A stretch of 64,000 nt of DNA from NCBI RefSeq assembly GCF_019697375.1, contig NZ_JAHCDI010000004.1:5567324-5631323 (forward strand), in the 5' to 3' direction. The number at the start of each line of letters is the position of its first letter. The first letter of the stretch is position 1. The notes beneath the pieces are model-generated. The model saw nothing but the letters and a program-made list of their open reading frames with translations, did no database searches and was not told the DNA's origin. Below, one piece after another: positions 14,443 through 24,950 of the stretch. This DNA is from Micromonospora tarapacensis (GTDB taxonomy: Bacteria > Actinomycetota > Actinomycetes > Mycobacteriales > Micromonosporaceae). The position numbers and the translations under genes are program-made.

Positions 14443-17400
14443 GTGAGAGTTTCCAGAATCAGCGCGGCGATGGCCTGCACGCTCGCTCTGCTGATCGTCG
14501 GCGCGGCGGCCGGCCCGGCCGGTGCCGCACCAAGGCCTGACGACCCCGGCAACGGTGTCGCACCGAGGACCGGAGCGGAACCCGGTGCGACACCACGGGC
14601 GCGGACGGACACCGTCGACCCCGACCGCCGGGACACGCTGCTGGCAGAGGGTTGGCGTTCGTCGAAGGATGTCGCCTGGACCACCTTCGGCGATGCCGAG
14701 GGCTTCCACGTGCTTGCCGCCGACGCCCGCACCGGTTACACCTGGCGCACCGTGACCAGCCTGGCGGAGCCGGGCTTCGACGTCGACCAGTGGATCGGCA
14801 ACGCCTGCCTGACCGGCTCCGGTCGCCGGCTGGTGGTGGTCTACGCGCCGCGTACCTTCACCAACGACGCGGACCTGTTCGACCGGGGCGGGTTCACCGC
14901 GGTGGTCGACCTGGGCACCGGCGCGGTGCGCAAGCTGCCGGTGCAGAGTTCGTTGGCGTACTTCAACCCGGGCTGCGGCGCCGGTGAGACCGCCGTGTTG
15001 ACGCAGTTCGGCGGCAAGCTGGTGGACGACCCGTCGGCGACCCGGGTGGAGAGCCGGCTGCGCACCGTGGACGCGGCCGCCGGCACCGTCTCGGCGCCGG
15101 TGAAGCTGGCCACCGAGGTCAGCTCGGCGGTGCCGGTCGGCGGCGCGGTGGTCGCCGCGGCGAACGGCGCGCTGGTCGACGTGGCGCCGGACGGCACGAC
15201 GCGGCGGATCGCCGCCGCCTCCGGGGTGCCGTTCCGCTTGGTCCCGGATGGTGCCGACGGCCTGGTCTTCCTGGATCTGGCCCAGCAGCGGGTGCGCGTC
15301 AAGCGGACCACGCCGCGCGCCGGCGCCACCGTGCGCACCCTGGCCGAGGGGCCGGAGGGCGAGCTGAGCGTCGCCCGGGGCGCCGCCGGCCGGGTCTTCC
15401 TCACCGGCCGGCCAGACCGGGTCGGCACGCTGCCGGCGGGGATCCGTGCGGTCGACGCCCCGCAGCAGAGCGAGATCTCCTCACTGGGACAGCTCGCCCT
15501 GACCCGGGTCGCCGGCCCGGGCAGCGGCGACCCGCGCGCCGCGACCCGGACACCCGGGTGCCCGAGCACGTCCAGATCAACGCCACGGCGCTCGGCACCG
15601 GCAGCGACGTCGCCTTCGAGGTGCGGCCGGAGGCGACCGGGACCGCCGCCTCCAGCGGCCGGGCCACGCATCCGAAGCTCGGTACGTCGGCCGGGCAGGG
15701 GCGCCCGCCGGTGCCCGGGCTGCCGCCGCCGGCTCGCCCACCGACCCGGTGGAGAGCGAGCGGTACTGCTCGGTGCCCCGCAACGACCCCCGGAACCAGG
15801 TGCTCCAGCCGAAGCCACGGCAGGTCGAATGGGCGGTGAACCAGGCGATCACCAACTCGCTGCACGTGACCCGGGAGGCGAACTGGAAGAACCTGGGCAT
15901 GCCCGCGTACACCCCGCAGGGCCTGTTCCCGCGCCGGGATCTGCTCGGCGGCGGTCGGGTGCCGGCCCAGATCATGCTCGGCATCATCGCGCAGGAGTCG
16001 AACATGTGGCAGGCGTCGCGGTACGCGCTGCCGGGCGTCACCGGCAACCCGCTGATCGGCAACTTCTACGGCCGCGACATCTACAACGACACCCCGGACG
16101 ACGACTGGGACATCCGCTGGGAGGACGCCGACTGCGGCTACGGCGTGGCGCAGGTGACCGACCGGATGCGGCTGGCCGGGCGGGAGAAGCCGGGCGAGAC
16201 GGCGCTGCCGTACCAGACCCAGCGGGCGGTGGCGCTGGACTTCGCCACCAACGTCGCGGCCGGGTTGCAGATCCTGCAGGACAAGTGGAACCAGACCCGG
16301 TCGGCGGGTCTGATCGTCAACAACGGCTACCCGGAGTACATGGAGAACTGGTTCTTCGCCGCCTGGGCGTACAACTCGGGCTTCTATCCCGACAAGGGCG
16401 ACGGGTCACCGTGGGGTGTGGGCTGGCTGAACAACCCGATCAATCCCCGGTACGACCCGGTGCGCAAGCCGTTCCTGGAGGAGACGTACGCCGACGCGCG
16501 GACGCCGCAGAAGTGGCCCTACCCGGAGAAGATCATGGGTTGGGCCGGTCACCCGGTGGAGATCAGCGAGTCGCCGACGGACCTGGTCGCCGGCTACCGG
16601 GCCGCGTGGTGGACCAGCGTGGCCTCGCGGGCCGCGGTGAAGCCGCCGAGGGCGCTCTTCTGCGACGCCACGAACCACTGCGACCCCACGGGCCGCTACG
16701 TGCCGGACGACCCGGATGTGATCGGCGAGCCGACCGGGCCGTGCGCGCACCGCAACGCGGCCGGCTACTACGACCTGCGCTGCTGGTACAACCAGCCGGT
16801 GGCCTGGAAGGGCGGGCCGGGGCTGGCCTGTGACTGCGGCAACGAGGTGCTGCGCTTTGATCCGGGGTACGCCTATCAGGAGGACGGTACGAGCTTCCCG
16901 CCCCGGTGTGACCTGTCCGGGCTGCCCGCCGGCGCCCGGGTCATCGACAACCTGCCGGACGGGGTGCCGGCGGTCCGCTCCGGTTGCGGCCGACCCTGGT
17001 CGAACGCGGGCAGTTTCGGGCTCCGGTTCGGCACCAACTACTTCGAAGAATTTCCGTCCAAGGTGGACTTCCATCAGCTCGGTGGCGGATTCGGCGCACA
17101 CTTCTACATGGGCTACACCCGCAAGGCGGGCAACCTGAACGACCAGATGAAGATCACCGGCACCTGGACGATCAACCCCACGAACGCGTGGACGCGGGTC
17201 CTGGTGCACATCCCAGACCACGCCGCGTACACCCGGCAGGCCGACTACCAGATCTACCTGCCCGGTCAGAGCACCTCGACGCGGCACCGCTCGGTGCCCA
17301 CCCGGTGGCAGCAGCACAAGTGGCTCGACCTGGGGGTCTTTGACTTCCGAGGCAGCGGCACCCCGAAGGTGGAGCTCTCCACGGTCGCCCAGGACGGCAC

Positions 17401-18451
17401 CGGCGTCCACAAGATCGTTTGGGACGCGATAGCGGTGCAGCCGCTGTCGGCCAAGCCCCGGCACTTCGTGGTCGGCATGGGCGACTCGTTCTCCTCCGGC
17501 GAGGGAGCCGGGGAGTACACCCGCGTCTCCGACCAGTACGGCGACGAGCCGGGCTTCAAGAACTCCTGCCGGCGCAACGCCCACGGCTGGGCGCGGCAGA
17601 TCGTGTTGGCCGGGGCACCCGGCGGGCGGTCGCTGGGCAGCTTCTCAGACAGCCTGGACGCCAACGTGGACTTCCACCACATCGCCTGCGCCGGGGCACA
17701 GACGCACCACGTGATGGCGACCAGGACGGCGGCGGGGCAGCCCGCGCCGGCCAACGCCATGGGTAACGTCCCCCGGGACACCACCAACGGGGAGCTGACC
17801 CAGATCGACCAGGGCTTCCTGGACGAGAACACCACACTGGTGGTGCTCACCATCGGCGGCAACGACGCGGGCTGGACCGACGTGTTCAAGGAGTGCGCGC
17901 TGAAGAACTGCATGGAACCGGGTTTCACGCTGCCCGGCGACAGCCAGCCGATGACGGTGGCGGTCCCGGCCCGGTTCCGCGACAAGATCAAGCTGGACGT
18001 CCGCCGGGTGGTCACCGAGATCCGGCAACGGGCACCGAACGCGTGGATCGTGCTCGCCGGCTACCCGCAGATCTTCAAGTCGGGCACCACGTACGACGTC
18101 AACCCGCTGCCGGGGGTGACGATCGGGATCACCGCCGAGGAGGTCGACTGGCTCAACGACATGGCCCGGGTGGCCACCACCGAACTGCTCTACACGGACC
18201 TGACCAACAAGATCAACGGCGTTGACGTGCGAGCCGACTTCGCCGGGCACGAACTCGGCACGGCCGACACCAGCGAGAACTGGCTCAACGGCTACATACT
18301 GGGCGACGTGTTCCGCTTCGCCGACGATGACGGTGAGCCGAACGACTCGTACTTCGGCGCCGGTTCCTTCCACCCGAACGTCAGCGGATTCCAGGCGTAC
18401 GGCGGGGCGGTCTCCGACCGGCTCAGCGCACTCGGCTACCGCTGGAGCTGA
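14443..18451 (+). CDS. Large secreted lytic transglycosylase-SGNH hydrolase fusion, two apparent frameshifts
   Basis: The GTG at 14443 opens a signal peptide (SRISAAMACTLALLIVG). The frame reads as a beta-rich N-terminal domain of about 350 residues, then breaks near 15540 and again near 15695. Both breaks need one extra base to restore the frame, so about 1336 residues are expected. After the second break comes a lytic-transglycosylase-like domain (LGIIAQESNMWQAS with the catalytic-type glutamate, and CGYGVAQVTDRM). A carbohydrate-binding-like stretch follows, then a C-terminal SGNH hydrolase with all blocks: GDSFSSGEG, TIGGNDAGW and FHPNVSGFQAYG. It probably acts on peptidoglycan or on esters attached to it. 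Missing bases in GC-rich sequence are the likelier cause of the breaks than decay, because codon use stays normal on both sides. Confidence 0.75.
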
Positions 18452-18480
18452 CCGGTACCGCCGGCGCTTGCCGTGCCATC

Positions 18481-18513
18481 CCGGCGTCCCCGCCCGTGCG
18501 GCGGGGACGCCGG
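18481..18513. terminator. Perfect GC hairpin after the transglycosylase-SGNH gene
   Basis: Fourteen paired bases (CCGGCGTCCCCGCC with loop CGTGC) begin 30 bp after the stop codon. Confidence 0.75.
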
Positions 18514-18532
18514 CCGTCCGGAGGAGAATGAC

Positions 18533-19047
18533 GTGATCGAGCCGTCGTCGGGACCGTCCGAGCCGCCGCCCGCGTCGGCGCAGGGCCCGGAACCTGCCAG
18601 TGCCAGACTGCCGGCATCCTCTTGCTGGCGGGTCACGATCGCAGCCCTGATCGGCGCGGTGATCGGCACCGTGATCGGCGTGACGTGGCGGGCGCTGAGC
18701 GAGTCCGATCGACCCGCCGAGGACACCCTCGGCCTGCTCTACCTCGCCGCGGTGATCGGGCTGCCGGTGCTGGTGGTGGTGAGCTGGGGCGTACTGGCGC
18801 TGACCGGCCCCGCCTGGGCGGCACCCGCGGTGACCATTGCGGGACTGGCCGCCGGCAGTTATGCCGTGGGCCTGTACCCGACGGTCGCCGGCACCTCGGC
18901 GGCACCGCCGGTCGCGCTCTGCGCGCTGGCCTGGGCGGCCAGCTACGCCGCGGTCGCGCTCGCCTGCCTGCCCGGGTGTCCCGTCCGCTCCGCGGCGCCA
19001 TGGTCGCCCTGCTGGTCGCCCCGGCGGTCTTGTTCCTCGTCTTCTGA
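18533..19047 (+). CDS. Hypothetical four-helix membrane protein, one apparent frameshift
   Basis: A GTG at 18533 follows GGAGGAG (18519-18525). After a proline/serine-rich cytoplasmic tail, hydrophobic segments follow: IAALIGAVIGTVIGV, LLYLAAVIGLPVLVVV, a third in the VTIAGLAAGSYAVGL region, and a fourth near the end. Near 18970 the frame slips by one missing base. The restored tail reads VSRPLRGAMVALLVAPAVLF and stops at 19047, a sensible last membrane helix, whereas the unshifted frame gives a serine/cysteine-rich nonsense tail to 19069. No family recognised. Confidence 0.55.
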
Positions 19048-19260
19048 GTACGGGCTCAGCCGCTCGTAGCCGATGGGGTGTCGGCGGCCCGGCCGACCGA
19101 GTCCGGGCGCGCCGGCAGTTCCCCACTACCGTGCTGCGGTGAGTCGGCCCAGCTGTTCGACCCCGTTCCAATGACCCGGCCGGGGTTTCGGGCACCGGCG
19201 GGCGGGGACGCGTCAGCAAGCGGCAGTGCAAGTGGTTCGGTACGACAGCGGGGAGGCGAG

Positions 19261-19452
19261 ATGAGTGTCGAACGGGCAACAGACAACGTCGAGCAACTGG
19301 CCGGCCCGGCCCGCGCCCGGTTGGGCGATCTGAACCGGAACGAGCGGTCCGAGGCCGAACGGGTGATGCAGCGGGACGCCACCCGCGGGAAGCGGCCCGG
19401 CGAGCATGTCCAGGAGGACGCGCGGGACGCGCCGGACGACTTCACCACCTGA
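19261..19452 (+). CDS. Small hydrophilic protein of unknown function
   Basis: The 63-residue product starts at an ATG behind GGGGAGGCG. It is highly charged and predicted helical (SVERATDNVEQLAGPARARL then NRNERSEAERVMQRDATRG), in the manner of small stress-related proteins such as CsbD-like ones, though no family was matched. A strong terminator follows directly, which supports a real monocistronic gene. The 200 bp before it contain no other gene. Confidence 0.6.
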   Translation: MSVERATDNVEQLAGPARARLGDLNRNERSEAERVMQRDATRGKRPGEHVQEDARDAPDDFTT

Positions 19453-19463
19453 TCGGGAAGCAC

Positions 19464-19499
19464 GTGGGCCGTCCTCGGGCTTCCCTGAGGACGGCCCAC
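19464..19499. terminator. Strong terminator hairpin
   Basis: A 13-bp perfect stem (GTGGGCCGTCCTC with a 10-base loop) starts 12 bp after the stop of the small gene at 19261. Confidence 0.8.
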
Positions 19500-19638
19500 G
19501 GCACGTCCGGCTGGTGTCGTCACACCGGCGGGGCAACCCGTGGTGGTGGGACGCGGCACCTCCACCGATCCGCGCGGGCGACCACGGCGGCGAACGGGGT
19601 GGCGCCGACCGGCGCCACCCCCGTCGCGGGTGTTGTTA

Positions 19639-19675
19639 GAGAGACCGGCAATAGGACTGGCGGTGTCGGTCTCTC
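19639..19675. terminator. Terminator hairpin of the AA10 gene
   Basis: GAGAGACCG pairs with CGGTCTCTC, directly next to the stop codon of the minus-strand AA10 gene. A second short GC hairpin (GGGTGGCGCC region near 19600) lies further on. No gene is seen between 19453 and 19675. Confidence 0.65.
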
Positions 19676-20728
19676 CTAGCTGGCGGTGCAGGTGAGGGTG
19701 GGTGTGGAGTTGGTGCCGTTCCAGGAGCCGTTGAATCCGAAGCTGGTGGTGCCGTTGGCGCTCACGGAGCCGTTGTAACTGGCGTTCGAGGCGGTGACCG
19801 ACGATCCACTCGAGGTTATCGACGCGTTCCAGGAGCTGGTGATGCTCTGGCCGTTGGGCCAGGTCCAGCTCACGGTCCACCTGGAGATGGCGGCGTTGCC
19901 GGCCCGGACGGTGACCTCGGCGCCGAAGCCGCCGGACCACTCGTTGGTCTTCCGGTAGGTGGCGGTGCAGGCGCCGTTGCCGGTGGGCGGCGGGGTGGTC
20001 GGCGGCGGGGTGGTCGGGGGCGGGGTGGTCGGGGGCGGGGTGGTCGGCGGCGGGGTGCCGCCGCCGCCGAACGTCACGTCACTGCAGATGTAGTACGGCT
20101 GGTCGAGGTGCGCCGCCTGCCAGATCGTGTAGACGACGTGCCGTCCGGTGCGGTTACCCGCGTTCACCTGAGCCTCGTAGAGCCCGGTGGTCGGGTAGCT
20201 GCCGGTGCGGAGCACCAGTTCCAGGTTGTTCCAGGTGAGGGGTTGGGTGGTCGGATCGAAGCCCTGCCTGGTGATGTAGATCAGCATGTAGTCGGCACCG
20301 TGTCGGGCGCCGTCGGTCAGCGTCAGGGTGAAGTTGTTCGGCATCGGCTTCGCGGTCCACGCGCCGACCGTGTCCAGCGACGCGTACAGGCCACCCTGGG
20401 TGCGGCCGCCGCTGCACAGCTGTCCGTTCGGGACGGCGGCCTGGTGGTTGCCGCCGACGTTCTCGCGGTACAGGCCGTTCCAGTTCCACATGGTGTTCGG
20501 GTTGGCCTGCCAGGCCTGCCAGCACATCGGGTCGGTCTGGGCCATGGTGGGGTTGAGGTGGTCGGAACCCCAGCGTTCCCAGCACCCGTAGTTGCGGGAC
20601 GGCGGGTTGGTCACGGAACCGTGCGCCGAGGCCGGGCCGGCCTGGTTGACCACGACCATCGTGAACGAGGCGAGGAGGACGGTGACCGCGCCCAGTCCCA
20701 GACGGCGTGCTGTTCTTGAGAATTTCAT
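19676..20728 (-). CDS. Secreted AA10 lytic polysaccharide monooxygenase with CBM2
   Basis: The ATG at 20728 (MKFSRTARRLG) is preferred over the longer frame to 20884. Cleavage of the signal peptide after ASA exposes His36 as the N-terminal copper ligand (HGSVTNPPSRNYGCWERWG). The second ligand of the histidine brace is in ARHGADYMLIYITRQG. The C-terminal end of the catalytic domain (about 36-225) is PYYICSDVTF. A linker of repeated PPPTT units follows, then a CBM2 domain (about 245-350) ending in LTCTAS. Enzymes of this build oxidatively break crystalline cellulose or chitin; the CBM2 partner favours cellulose. The gene stands alone. Confidence 0.93.
   Translation of the reverse strand: MKFSRTARRLGLGAVTVLLASFTMVVVNQAGPASAHGSVTNPPSRNYGCWERWGSDHLNPTMAQTDPMCWQAWQANPNTMWNWNGLYRENVGGNHQAAVPNGQLCSGGRTQGGLYASLDTVGAWTAKPMPNNFTLTLTDGARHGADYMLIYITRQGFDPTTQPLTWNNLELVLRTGSYPTTGLYEAQVNAGNRTGRHVVYTIWQAAHLDQPYYICSDVTFGGGGTPPPTTPPPTTPPPTTPPPTTPPPTGNGACTATYRKTNEWSGGFGAEVTVRAGNAAISRWTVSWTWPNGQSITSSWNASITSSGSSVTASNASYNGSVSANGTTSFGFNGSWNGTNSTPTLTCTAS
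19986..20052 (-). repeat. Tandem 18-bp repeat encoding the PPPTT linker
   Basis: GGGGCGGGGTGGTCGGCG-like units are repeated about four times in register with codons. They encode the flexible linker of the AA10 protein. Confidence 0.8.
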
Positions 20729-20985
20729 CGATGCTCCAGTTGATCCGCCGACGCCGGTGTCGCTCGCCGGGATGCCCGGTCCCGGGGAGGAGTACGCGTC
20801 GATCGATTCGGACGATCTCGATGCAGGCAGGATGTCGGCCTGCGACGGCTTGGCGGCTCCCGACAGAGATAGTAATAGAGGCATCCATCAATGTAAATCG
20901 TTATCGATGTGGCGGTGGCCCGCGCTTCGGCGTCCGGGCGTCCGGCCCGCTCCTCGTCGCGGGCCGGCTGAGGAAGCGCGGTCGC

Positions 20986-21110
20986 TCACCCAGCGACGAT
21001 CTCGGCGACCACCTTGGGTGCCCAGCATCCTTCGCCGCAGGTGTCCGCGTGCAGCGCAAGGATGCGGGTGCCCGGTAGCTGTGCGGCTAGCGCTAGCGCG
21101 CTCCCGTGCC
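20986..21110 (-). pseudogene. Unidentified gene fragment
   Basis: The 660-bp gap 20729-21388 holds the AA10 promoter region and no intact gene. On the minus strand, from about 21110 to a TGA at 20986, a frame gives ALALAAQLPGTRILALHADT then CGEGCWAPKVVAEIVAG, protein-like sequence without a start. The family is not recognised. The region 21110-21388 looks like disordered coding-type DNA with nothing identifiable. Confidence 0.25.
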
Positions 21111-21388
21111 ACCGTCGAGGGCGCGACGGCACTCTGGGCCAGTCGCCGCTGGCGGGTCAGCCGTTGCCACAGCCCGAGCGGGGGGTGCCAGGGCGGTACC
21201 GGCCGGCGCCTCCTCGACGGCCAGCGTGCCGCCGGTCAGCCGCCCCGGGTGGTCCACGGCGTCCAGCGTTCGTGGCCGGGTTCGCCGCGTACGGACGACG
21301 TTCCCGGGCCATGGCGAACAGCGGGGCGCGGCGGGCGGTGCCCGCCGGCCGTGGGTCCGGTCGACGGGCACCGTGGCGGGTGTGGTTG

Positions 21389-22794
21389 TCAGGCGCCGCA
21401 GCAGCCCTGGCTGGTCGGCGGGCTGCCGAGGCTGACGAGGTTCAGCGGTGGGGAAAGCAGGCCACCGGAGATGCCGGTGGCGAGTCCCTTGCCGGCCGGC
21501 TCCGGGGCCGTGCCGCAGCAGTCGTCGCCGGTGGCGGATTCGTCGGGGTTGCTGTTGCAGACGCCGGTCTCCGGCAGATCGAGTTGGACGTCGCGGGCGG
21601 CGGTCCAGTCGCCGGCCAGGGCAGCGACGACGGAGCGGACCTGTTCGTAGCCGGTGGCCATGAGGAAGGTGGGCGCCCGGCCGTAGCTCTTCATCCCGAC
21701 GGCGTAGTAGCCGGGCTCGGGATGGGCGAGTTCGTCGACGCCGTGCGGGGGCACGGTGCCGCAGGAGTGCTCGTTCGGGTCGATCAGGGGGGCGAGGGCG
21801 CGGGTCGCACCCATGACCGGGTCGAGGTCCAGGCGCAGCTCGGCGGCGATGGCGTGGTCGGGCCGGAAACCGGTGGCGGCGACGATCCGGTCCACCAGGA
21901 CCCGATCTTCGGTGCCGTCGACGCCTCGGACGATCACCGCCACCGGGCCTCCGGCCGGATCGATCGCGTGTACGGAGAAGCCGGTCAGCAGGCGGATGCG
22001 ACCGGCGTCGACGTGCTCGCGCAGGCGGAGCCGAGCGCGCCGCGGGCGGGCAGGGCGTCGGCCTCCCCGCCGCCGTAGGTGCGCGTCGGTGACGTGGAAC
22101 GGATCGCCCAGGTCACTTCGGTACCGGGTTCCTGGGTGGCGAGATCGGCGAGGGAGAGCAGGGTGTTGGCGGCGGAGTGGCCGGCGCCGACGACGAGCGT
22201 GTGCCGGCCCGCGAAGCGGTCCCGGTCGGCGCCGAGCACGTCCGGCAGCGCGTGCTCCAGGTGGGCGGCGGCGTCCGACTCACCGCGGGCGGGCAGGCCG
22301 GAGGCGCCGAGGACGTTCGGGGTGTGCCAGGTGCCGGAGGCGTCGATGACAGCGCGGGCGAGGAGTTCCTGGCCGTCGGCGAGGCGGATCAGGAAGGGGG
22401 CGTGCTCTCGGCCGGCGGTGCGCAGTCGGTCGTAGCCGAGCCGGCTGATCGCCTCGACCCTGGCGCCGTAGCGCAGATGTGGCTTGAGTTGCGGCAGGTC
22501 CGCGAGGGGCTGGAGATATCCGTCGGCGAGGTCGGCGCCGGTGGGCAGGGCGTCGAGATCGGGGGCGACCCAGCCGGCGTCGTCGAGGAGCCGGCGGGCG
22601 GCCGGGTCGATGTCGTACCGCCAGGGTGAGAAGACGCGGACGTGGGCCCACTGCCGGACGGCGGCGCCCGGGGCGGCGCCGGCTTCGAGGACGGTGTAGG
22701 GCAGGCCGCGCTCGTGCAGGTGGGCGGCGGCGGCGAGGCCGACCGGCCCGGCGCCGATGACGGCGACGGGCAGCTGGTCCAGGTCACTCATCAC
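21389..22794 (-). CDS. FAD/NAD(P)H-dependent flavoprotein monooxygenase of ars type, one apparent frameshift
   Basis: The N-terminal Rossmann motif is VAVIGAGPVGLAAAAHLHER and a second NADP-binding motif is LVVGAGHSAANTL, with VRVFSPWRYD between, as in flavin monooxygenases. Near 22020 one base is missing. The upstream frame ends in CASTSTPVASAC, while the other frame continues sensibly (LREHVDAGRIRLLTGFSV) to the C-terminus. The restored protein is about 468 residues. Its end carries cysteine pairs (DDCCGT, SQGCCGA) typical of the oxidoreductases placed next to ArsR regulators. The divergent ArsR gene supports a role in arsenic or metalloid handling, but no arsenic pump or arsenate reductase is present in the window. 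Confidence 0.7.
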
Positions 22795-22863
22795 AACTCC
22801 TTGTCTCGATGCTTCTCGAAACAGAGAGTTGCACGCTGGTTAGACAACTGTCAACCTAGGGAT
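22795..22863. promoter_or_regulatory. Divergent promoter region between flavoprotein and ArsR genes
   Basis: The 69-bp gap holds a TTGACA (minus strand, 22847-22852) overlapping a near-palindrome (TTAGACAACTGTCAA), and repeated TCTCGA/TCGAGA elements at 22803-22822 that could bind an ArsR dimer. Both genes start within it, so one site could control both. Confidence 0.5.
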
Positions 22864-23247
22864 ATGTCGAGACAGGCGGAGCCACTTTCGGTCGTTGATC
22901 TCACGGCCGCCGCTGCGTGTTGCCCCCCGCTGGCACAGCAGCGGGTGCCGGGTGAGGTCGCCGCGGCGCTCGCGCCCGCGTTCAAGGCCCTCGGTGATCC
23001 GGTGCGACTGCAGTTGATGTCGATGATCGCCTCGGCGGCGGGCGGAGAGGTGTGCGTCTGCGATCTGACGCCGGCGTTCGATCTGACCGGGCCGACGATC
23101 TCGCATCACCTCAGGACGCTGCGCGAGGCGGGTCTGGTGGATGCCGAGCGGCGGGGCACCTGGGTCTACTACCGGGCCCGACCGCAGGTCCTGCGGCAAC
23201 TCGCCGCGCTGCTGTCGGTCGAATCGACGTCCGCGCCACCCCCGTAG
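22864..23247 (+). CDS. ArsR-family metalloregulator
   Basis: A 127-residue winged-helix repressor. The metal-sensing signature VCVCDLTPAF lies in the recognition-helix region, followed by TGPTISHHLRTLREAGLVDA and the beta wing RRGTWVYYRA. An extra N-terminal AACCPP pair may contribute ligands. It should bind the shared gap and release on binding trivalent arsenic or antimony, opening the divergent flavoprotein gene. The start is the ATG at 22864. Confidence 0.9.
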   Translation: MSRQAEPLSVVDLTAAAACCPPLAQQRVPGEVAAALAPAFKALGDPVRLQLMSMIASAAGGEVCVCDLTPAFDLTGPTISHHLRTLREAGLVDAERRGTWVYYRARPQVLRQLAALLSVESTSAPPP

Positions 23248-23388
23248 CCGGGCCGCCGATCGGCGCCGGCCGTGCGGGGCCGGGTTCGACCGGGCTCCCG
23301 GCCGCTGCCGCGTACCGGGGAATCCCACCGCCCGGGCCGGCGTTTCTCCGGTGTACGGCACGACGAGCCGAGCCGAGGAGAGACGGAC

Positions 23389-23511
23389 ATGAAGGTACGC
23401 AGCTCCCTACGGTCCCTGAAGCGGAAGCCAGGCTCGGCGGTGGTGCGCCGGCGTGGCCGGGTGGTCGTGGTGAACCGCCTCAACCCGCAGTGGAAGAGCC
23501 GCCAGGGCTGA
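23389..23511 (+). CDS. rpmJ: Ribosomal protein bL36, cysteine-free (zinc-independent) form
   Basis: Forty residues, [20 protein letters not shown] then [20 protein letters not shown], match the alternative bL36 paralog that lacks the CxxC/CxxxxH zinc ribbon. GAGGAG lies 8 bases before the ATG and a strong terminator follows. Such copies usually replace the zinc-containing form when zinc is scarce and are often Zur-controlled; no Zur box was recognised here. Confidence 0.9.
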   Translation: MKVRSSLRSLKRKPGSAVVRRRGRVVVVNRLNPQWKSRQG

Positions 23512-23521
23512 ACCAGTTCCG

Positions 23522-23560
23522 GACGATGGGCGCAGTCGCGAGGCGACCGCGCCCATCGTC
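23522..23560. terminator. Terminator of the bL36 gene
   Basis: GACGATGGGCGC and GCGCCCATCGTC form a 12-bp perfect stem starting 11 bp after the stop codon. Confidence 0.8.
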
Positions 23561-23735
23561 ATCGGGTGAGCCGAAACCGGCGCCGCGCCGACCCGAGGCG
23601 AGGGAACAGCCCGATCAAGCCGTCCGGTGGGCGGTCACCGACGTACGGTGAGGTCGTGCCGACGAAGAAGGTGCTCAGCAGCTCCGATCTCGACGACATC
23701 CGTCGCTCGGCGCTGAGCCGCAGCTGAACGCCAAG

Positions 23736-24914
23736 ATGACCAGCGGGTTGCCGGGGCGACTGTTGCGGCGGCGGGAGGTCTCCCGCCGGGCATCGTTCCT
23801 GGAACTCTTCTTCGACCTGGCCTTCATCCTGGCGCTGAACCGGGTGTCCCGGGCGTTGGAGGAAGACCTCACCGCCGTCGGGGCATTCCGGACGGCACTG
23901 CTGCTGGCCGCCATCTGGTGGGTTTGGTTCGTGACCGCCTGGTCGACGGACTGGTTCGATCCGGGTACCCCGTTGATCATCGCGCTGCTGCTCTGGGTGA
24001 TGTTCGGCGGGATGCTGATGGCAGCCGCGGCACCGACCGCGTACGCCGGGCACGCGCTGGTGTTCGCCGGCGCGTATGTCGCGATCCACCTGGGCCGGGC
24101 CGCGATGCTGCTGCCCGCCCTGCGCGGGCATCCGCTGCAACTGCGGACGCTGCGGGTGGCGATCTGGTTCGCCGCCTCCGGGGCGCTGTGGCTGGTGGGC
24201 GCGTTCGTCGAGCCGGCCCAGGTGATCCTCTGGACGGTGGCGGTGGTCATCGACCTGTCGATGGCGCGGCTGCGCTGGCCGACACCGGCGCTCGGTCGCA
24301 GCAACTGGGCGGACCTGCAGGTCATCGGGGAGCACCTGTCCGAGCGCTACCAGCAGATCTACATCATCGCGCTCGGCGAGTTGATCCTGACCGCGGGTAT
24401 CACCTACAGCGGTCGCGGCTTCGACCCGCACCGCACCCTGGCGTTTGCGCTGGTGTTCGTCAGCGCGGTCAGCATCGGCCGGCTGTACCTGCTGCCGGGT
24501 GGGATGCGGCTGGGTGCCGTGATCGAGGCGATCGGGCCGACGGGAAGCCACCTCGCTCTGCTCGCCGGTTACCTGCACCTCGTGATGATCTCCGGTGTCG
24601 TGGCCATCTCGGTCGGCTCGCAGCTGATGATCGAGGATCCGTTCTCCCACCACCCGGCAGTGTTCGTGACGCTGGCTGCCGGGCCGGCCCTCTTCCTGGT
24701 CGGTTGGATCCTGCTCGCCGCGGCCGTCCATCGCCGGGTCTCCTGGCACCGCGCGTTGGGGCTGGTGGCGATCGTGGCTGGCGCGGTCGCCGGCCGGAAC
24801 CTGCCGCTGCTCGGCTACTCCGCGATCGCCACCGGAATACTGATCCTGATAGCCCATGGCGACGCACTGGTCTCACGCGCGGCCCGCTCGAGATCACCGT
24901 CCCGCGACGGGTAG
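23736..24914 (+). CDS. ltrA: Low-temperature-requirement A (LtrA) family membrane protein
   Basis: A 392-residue protein with about ten hydrophobic segments. The family hallmarks are present: SFLELFFDLAFILAL near the N-terminus, FVTAWSTDWFDPG, and HLSERYQQIYIIALGELIL in the middle. The cellular role of LtrA proteins is poorly defined. The ATG at 23736 is used. A tiny 23-codon frame (GTG at 23656 to 23727) ends just before it and may be a leader or a scrap. Confidence 0.88.
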   Translation: MTSGLPGRLLRRREVSRRASFLELFFDLAFILALNRVSRALEEDLTAVGAFRTALLLAAIWWVWFVTAWSTDWFDPGTPLIIALLLWVMFGGMLMAAAAPTAYAGHALVFAGAYVAIHLGRAAMLLPALRGHPLQLRTLRVAIWFAASGALWLVGAFVEPAQVILWTVAVVIDLSMARLRWPTPALGRSNWADLQVIGEHLSERYQQIYIIALGELILTAGITYSGRGFDPHRTLAFALVFVSAVSIGRLYLLPGGMRLGAVIEAIGPTGSHLALLAGYLHLVMISGVVAISVGSQLMIEDPFSHHPAVFVTLAAGPALFLVGWILLAAAVHRRVSWHRALGLVAIVAGAVAGRNLPLLGYSAIATGILILIAHGDALVSRAARSRSPSRDG

Positions 24915-24950
24915 CCCGCAACTGCACCGCTTCACCGGCACCCGGTCCGG

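Noticed and set aside
17645..19279. Minus-strand open frame of 544 codons
   Set aside because: It crosses the end of the SGNH gene, a terminator and a second gene and has Arg/Gly/His-rich composition. It is a shadow.
19986..20052. Regular short direct repeats that could suggest a CRISPR or minisatellite
   Set aside because: The repeats are in codon register and encode the PPPTT linker of the AA10 protein. There are no spacers.
23559..24857. Long minus-strand open frame (432 codons) opposite LtrA
   Set aside because: It is rich in Gln/Arg/His/Asp and Pro without hydrophobic pattern, typical of the antisense reading of a GC-rich membrane-protein gene. The plus strand encodes a clear LtrA protein.
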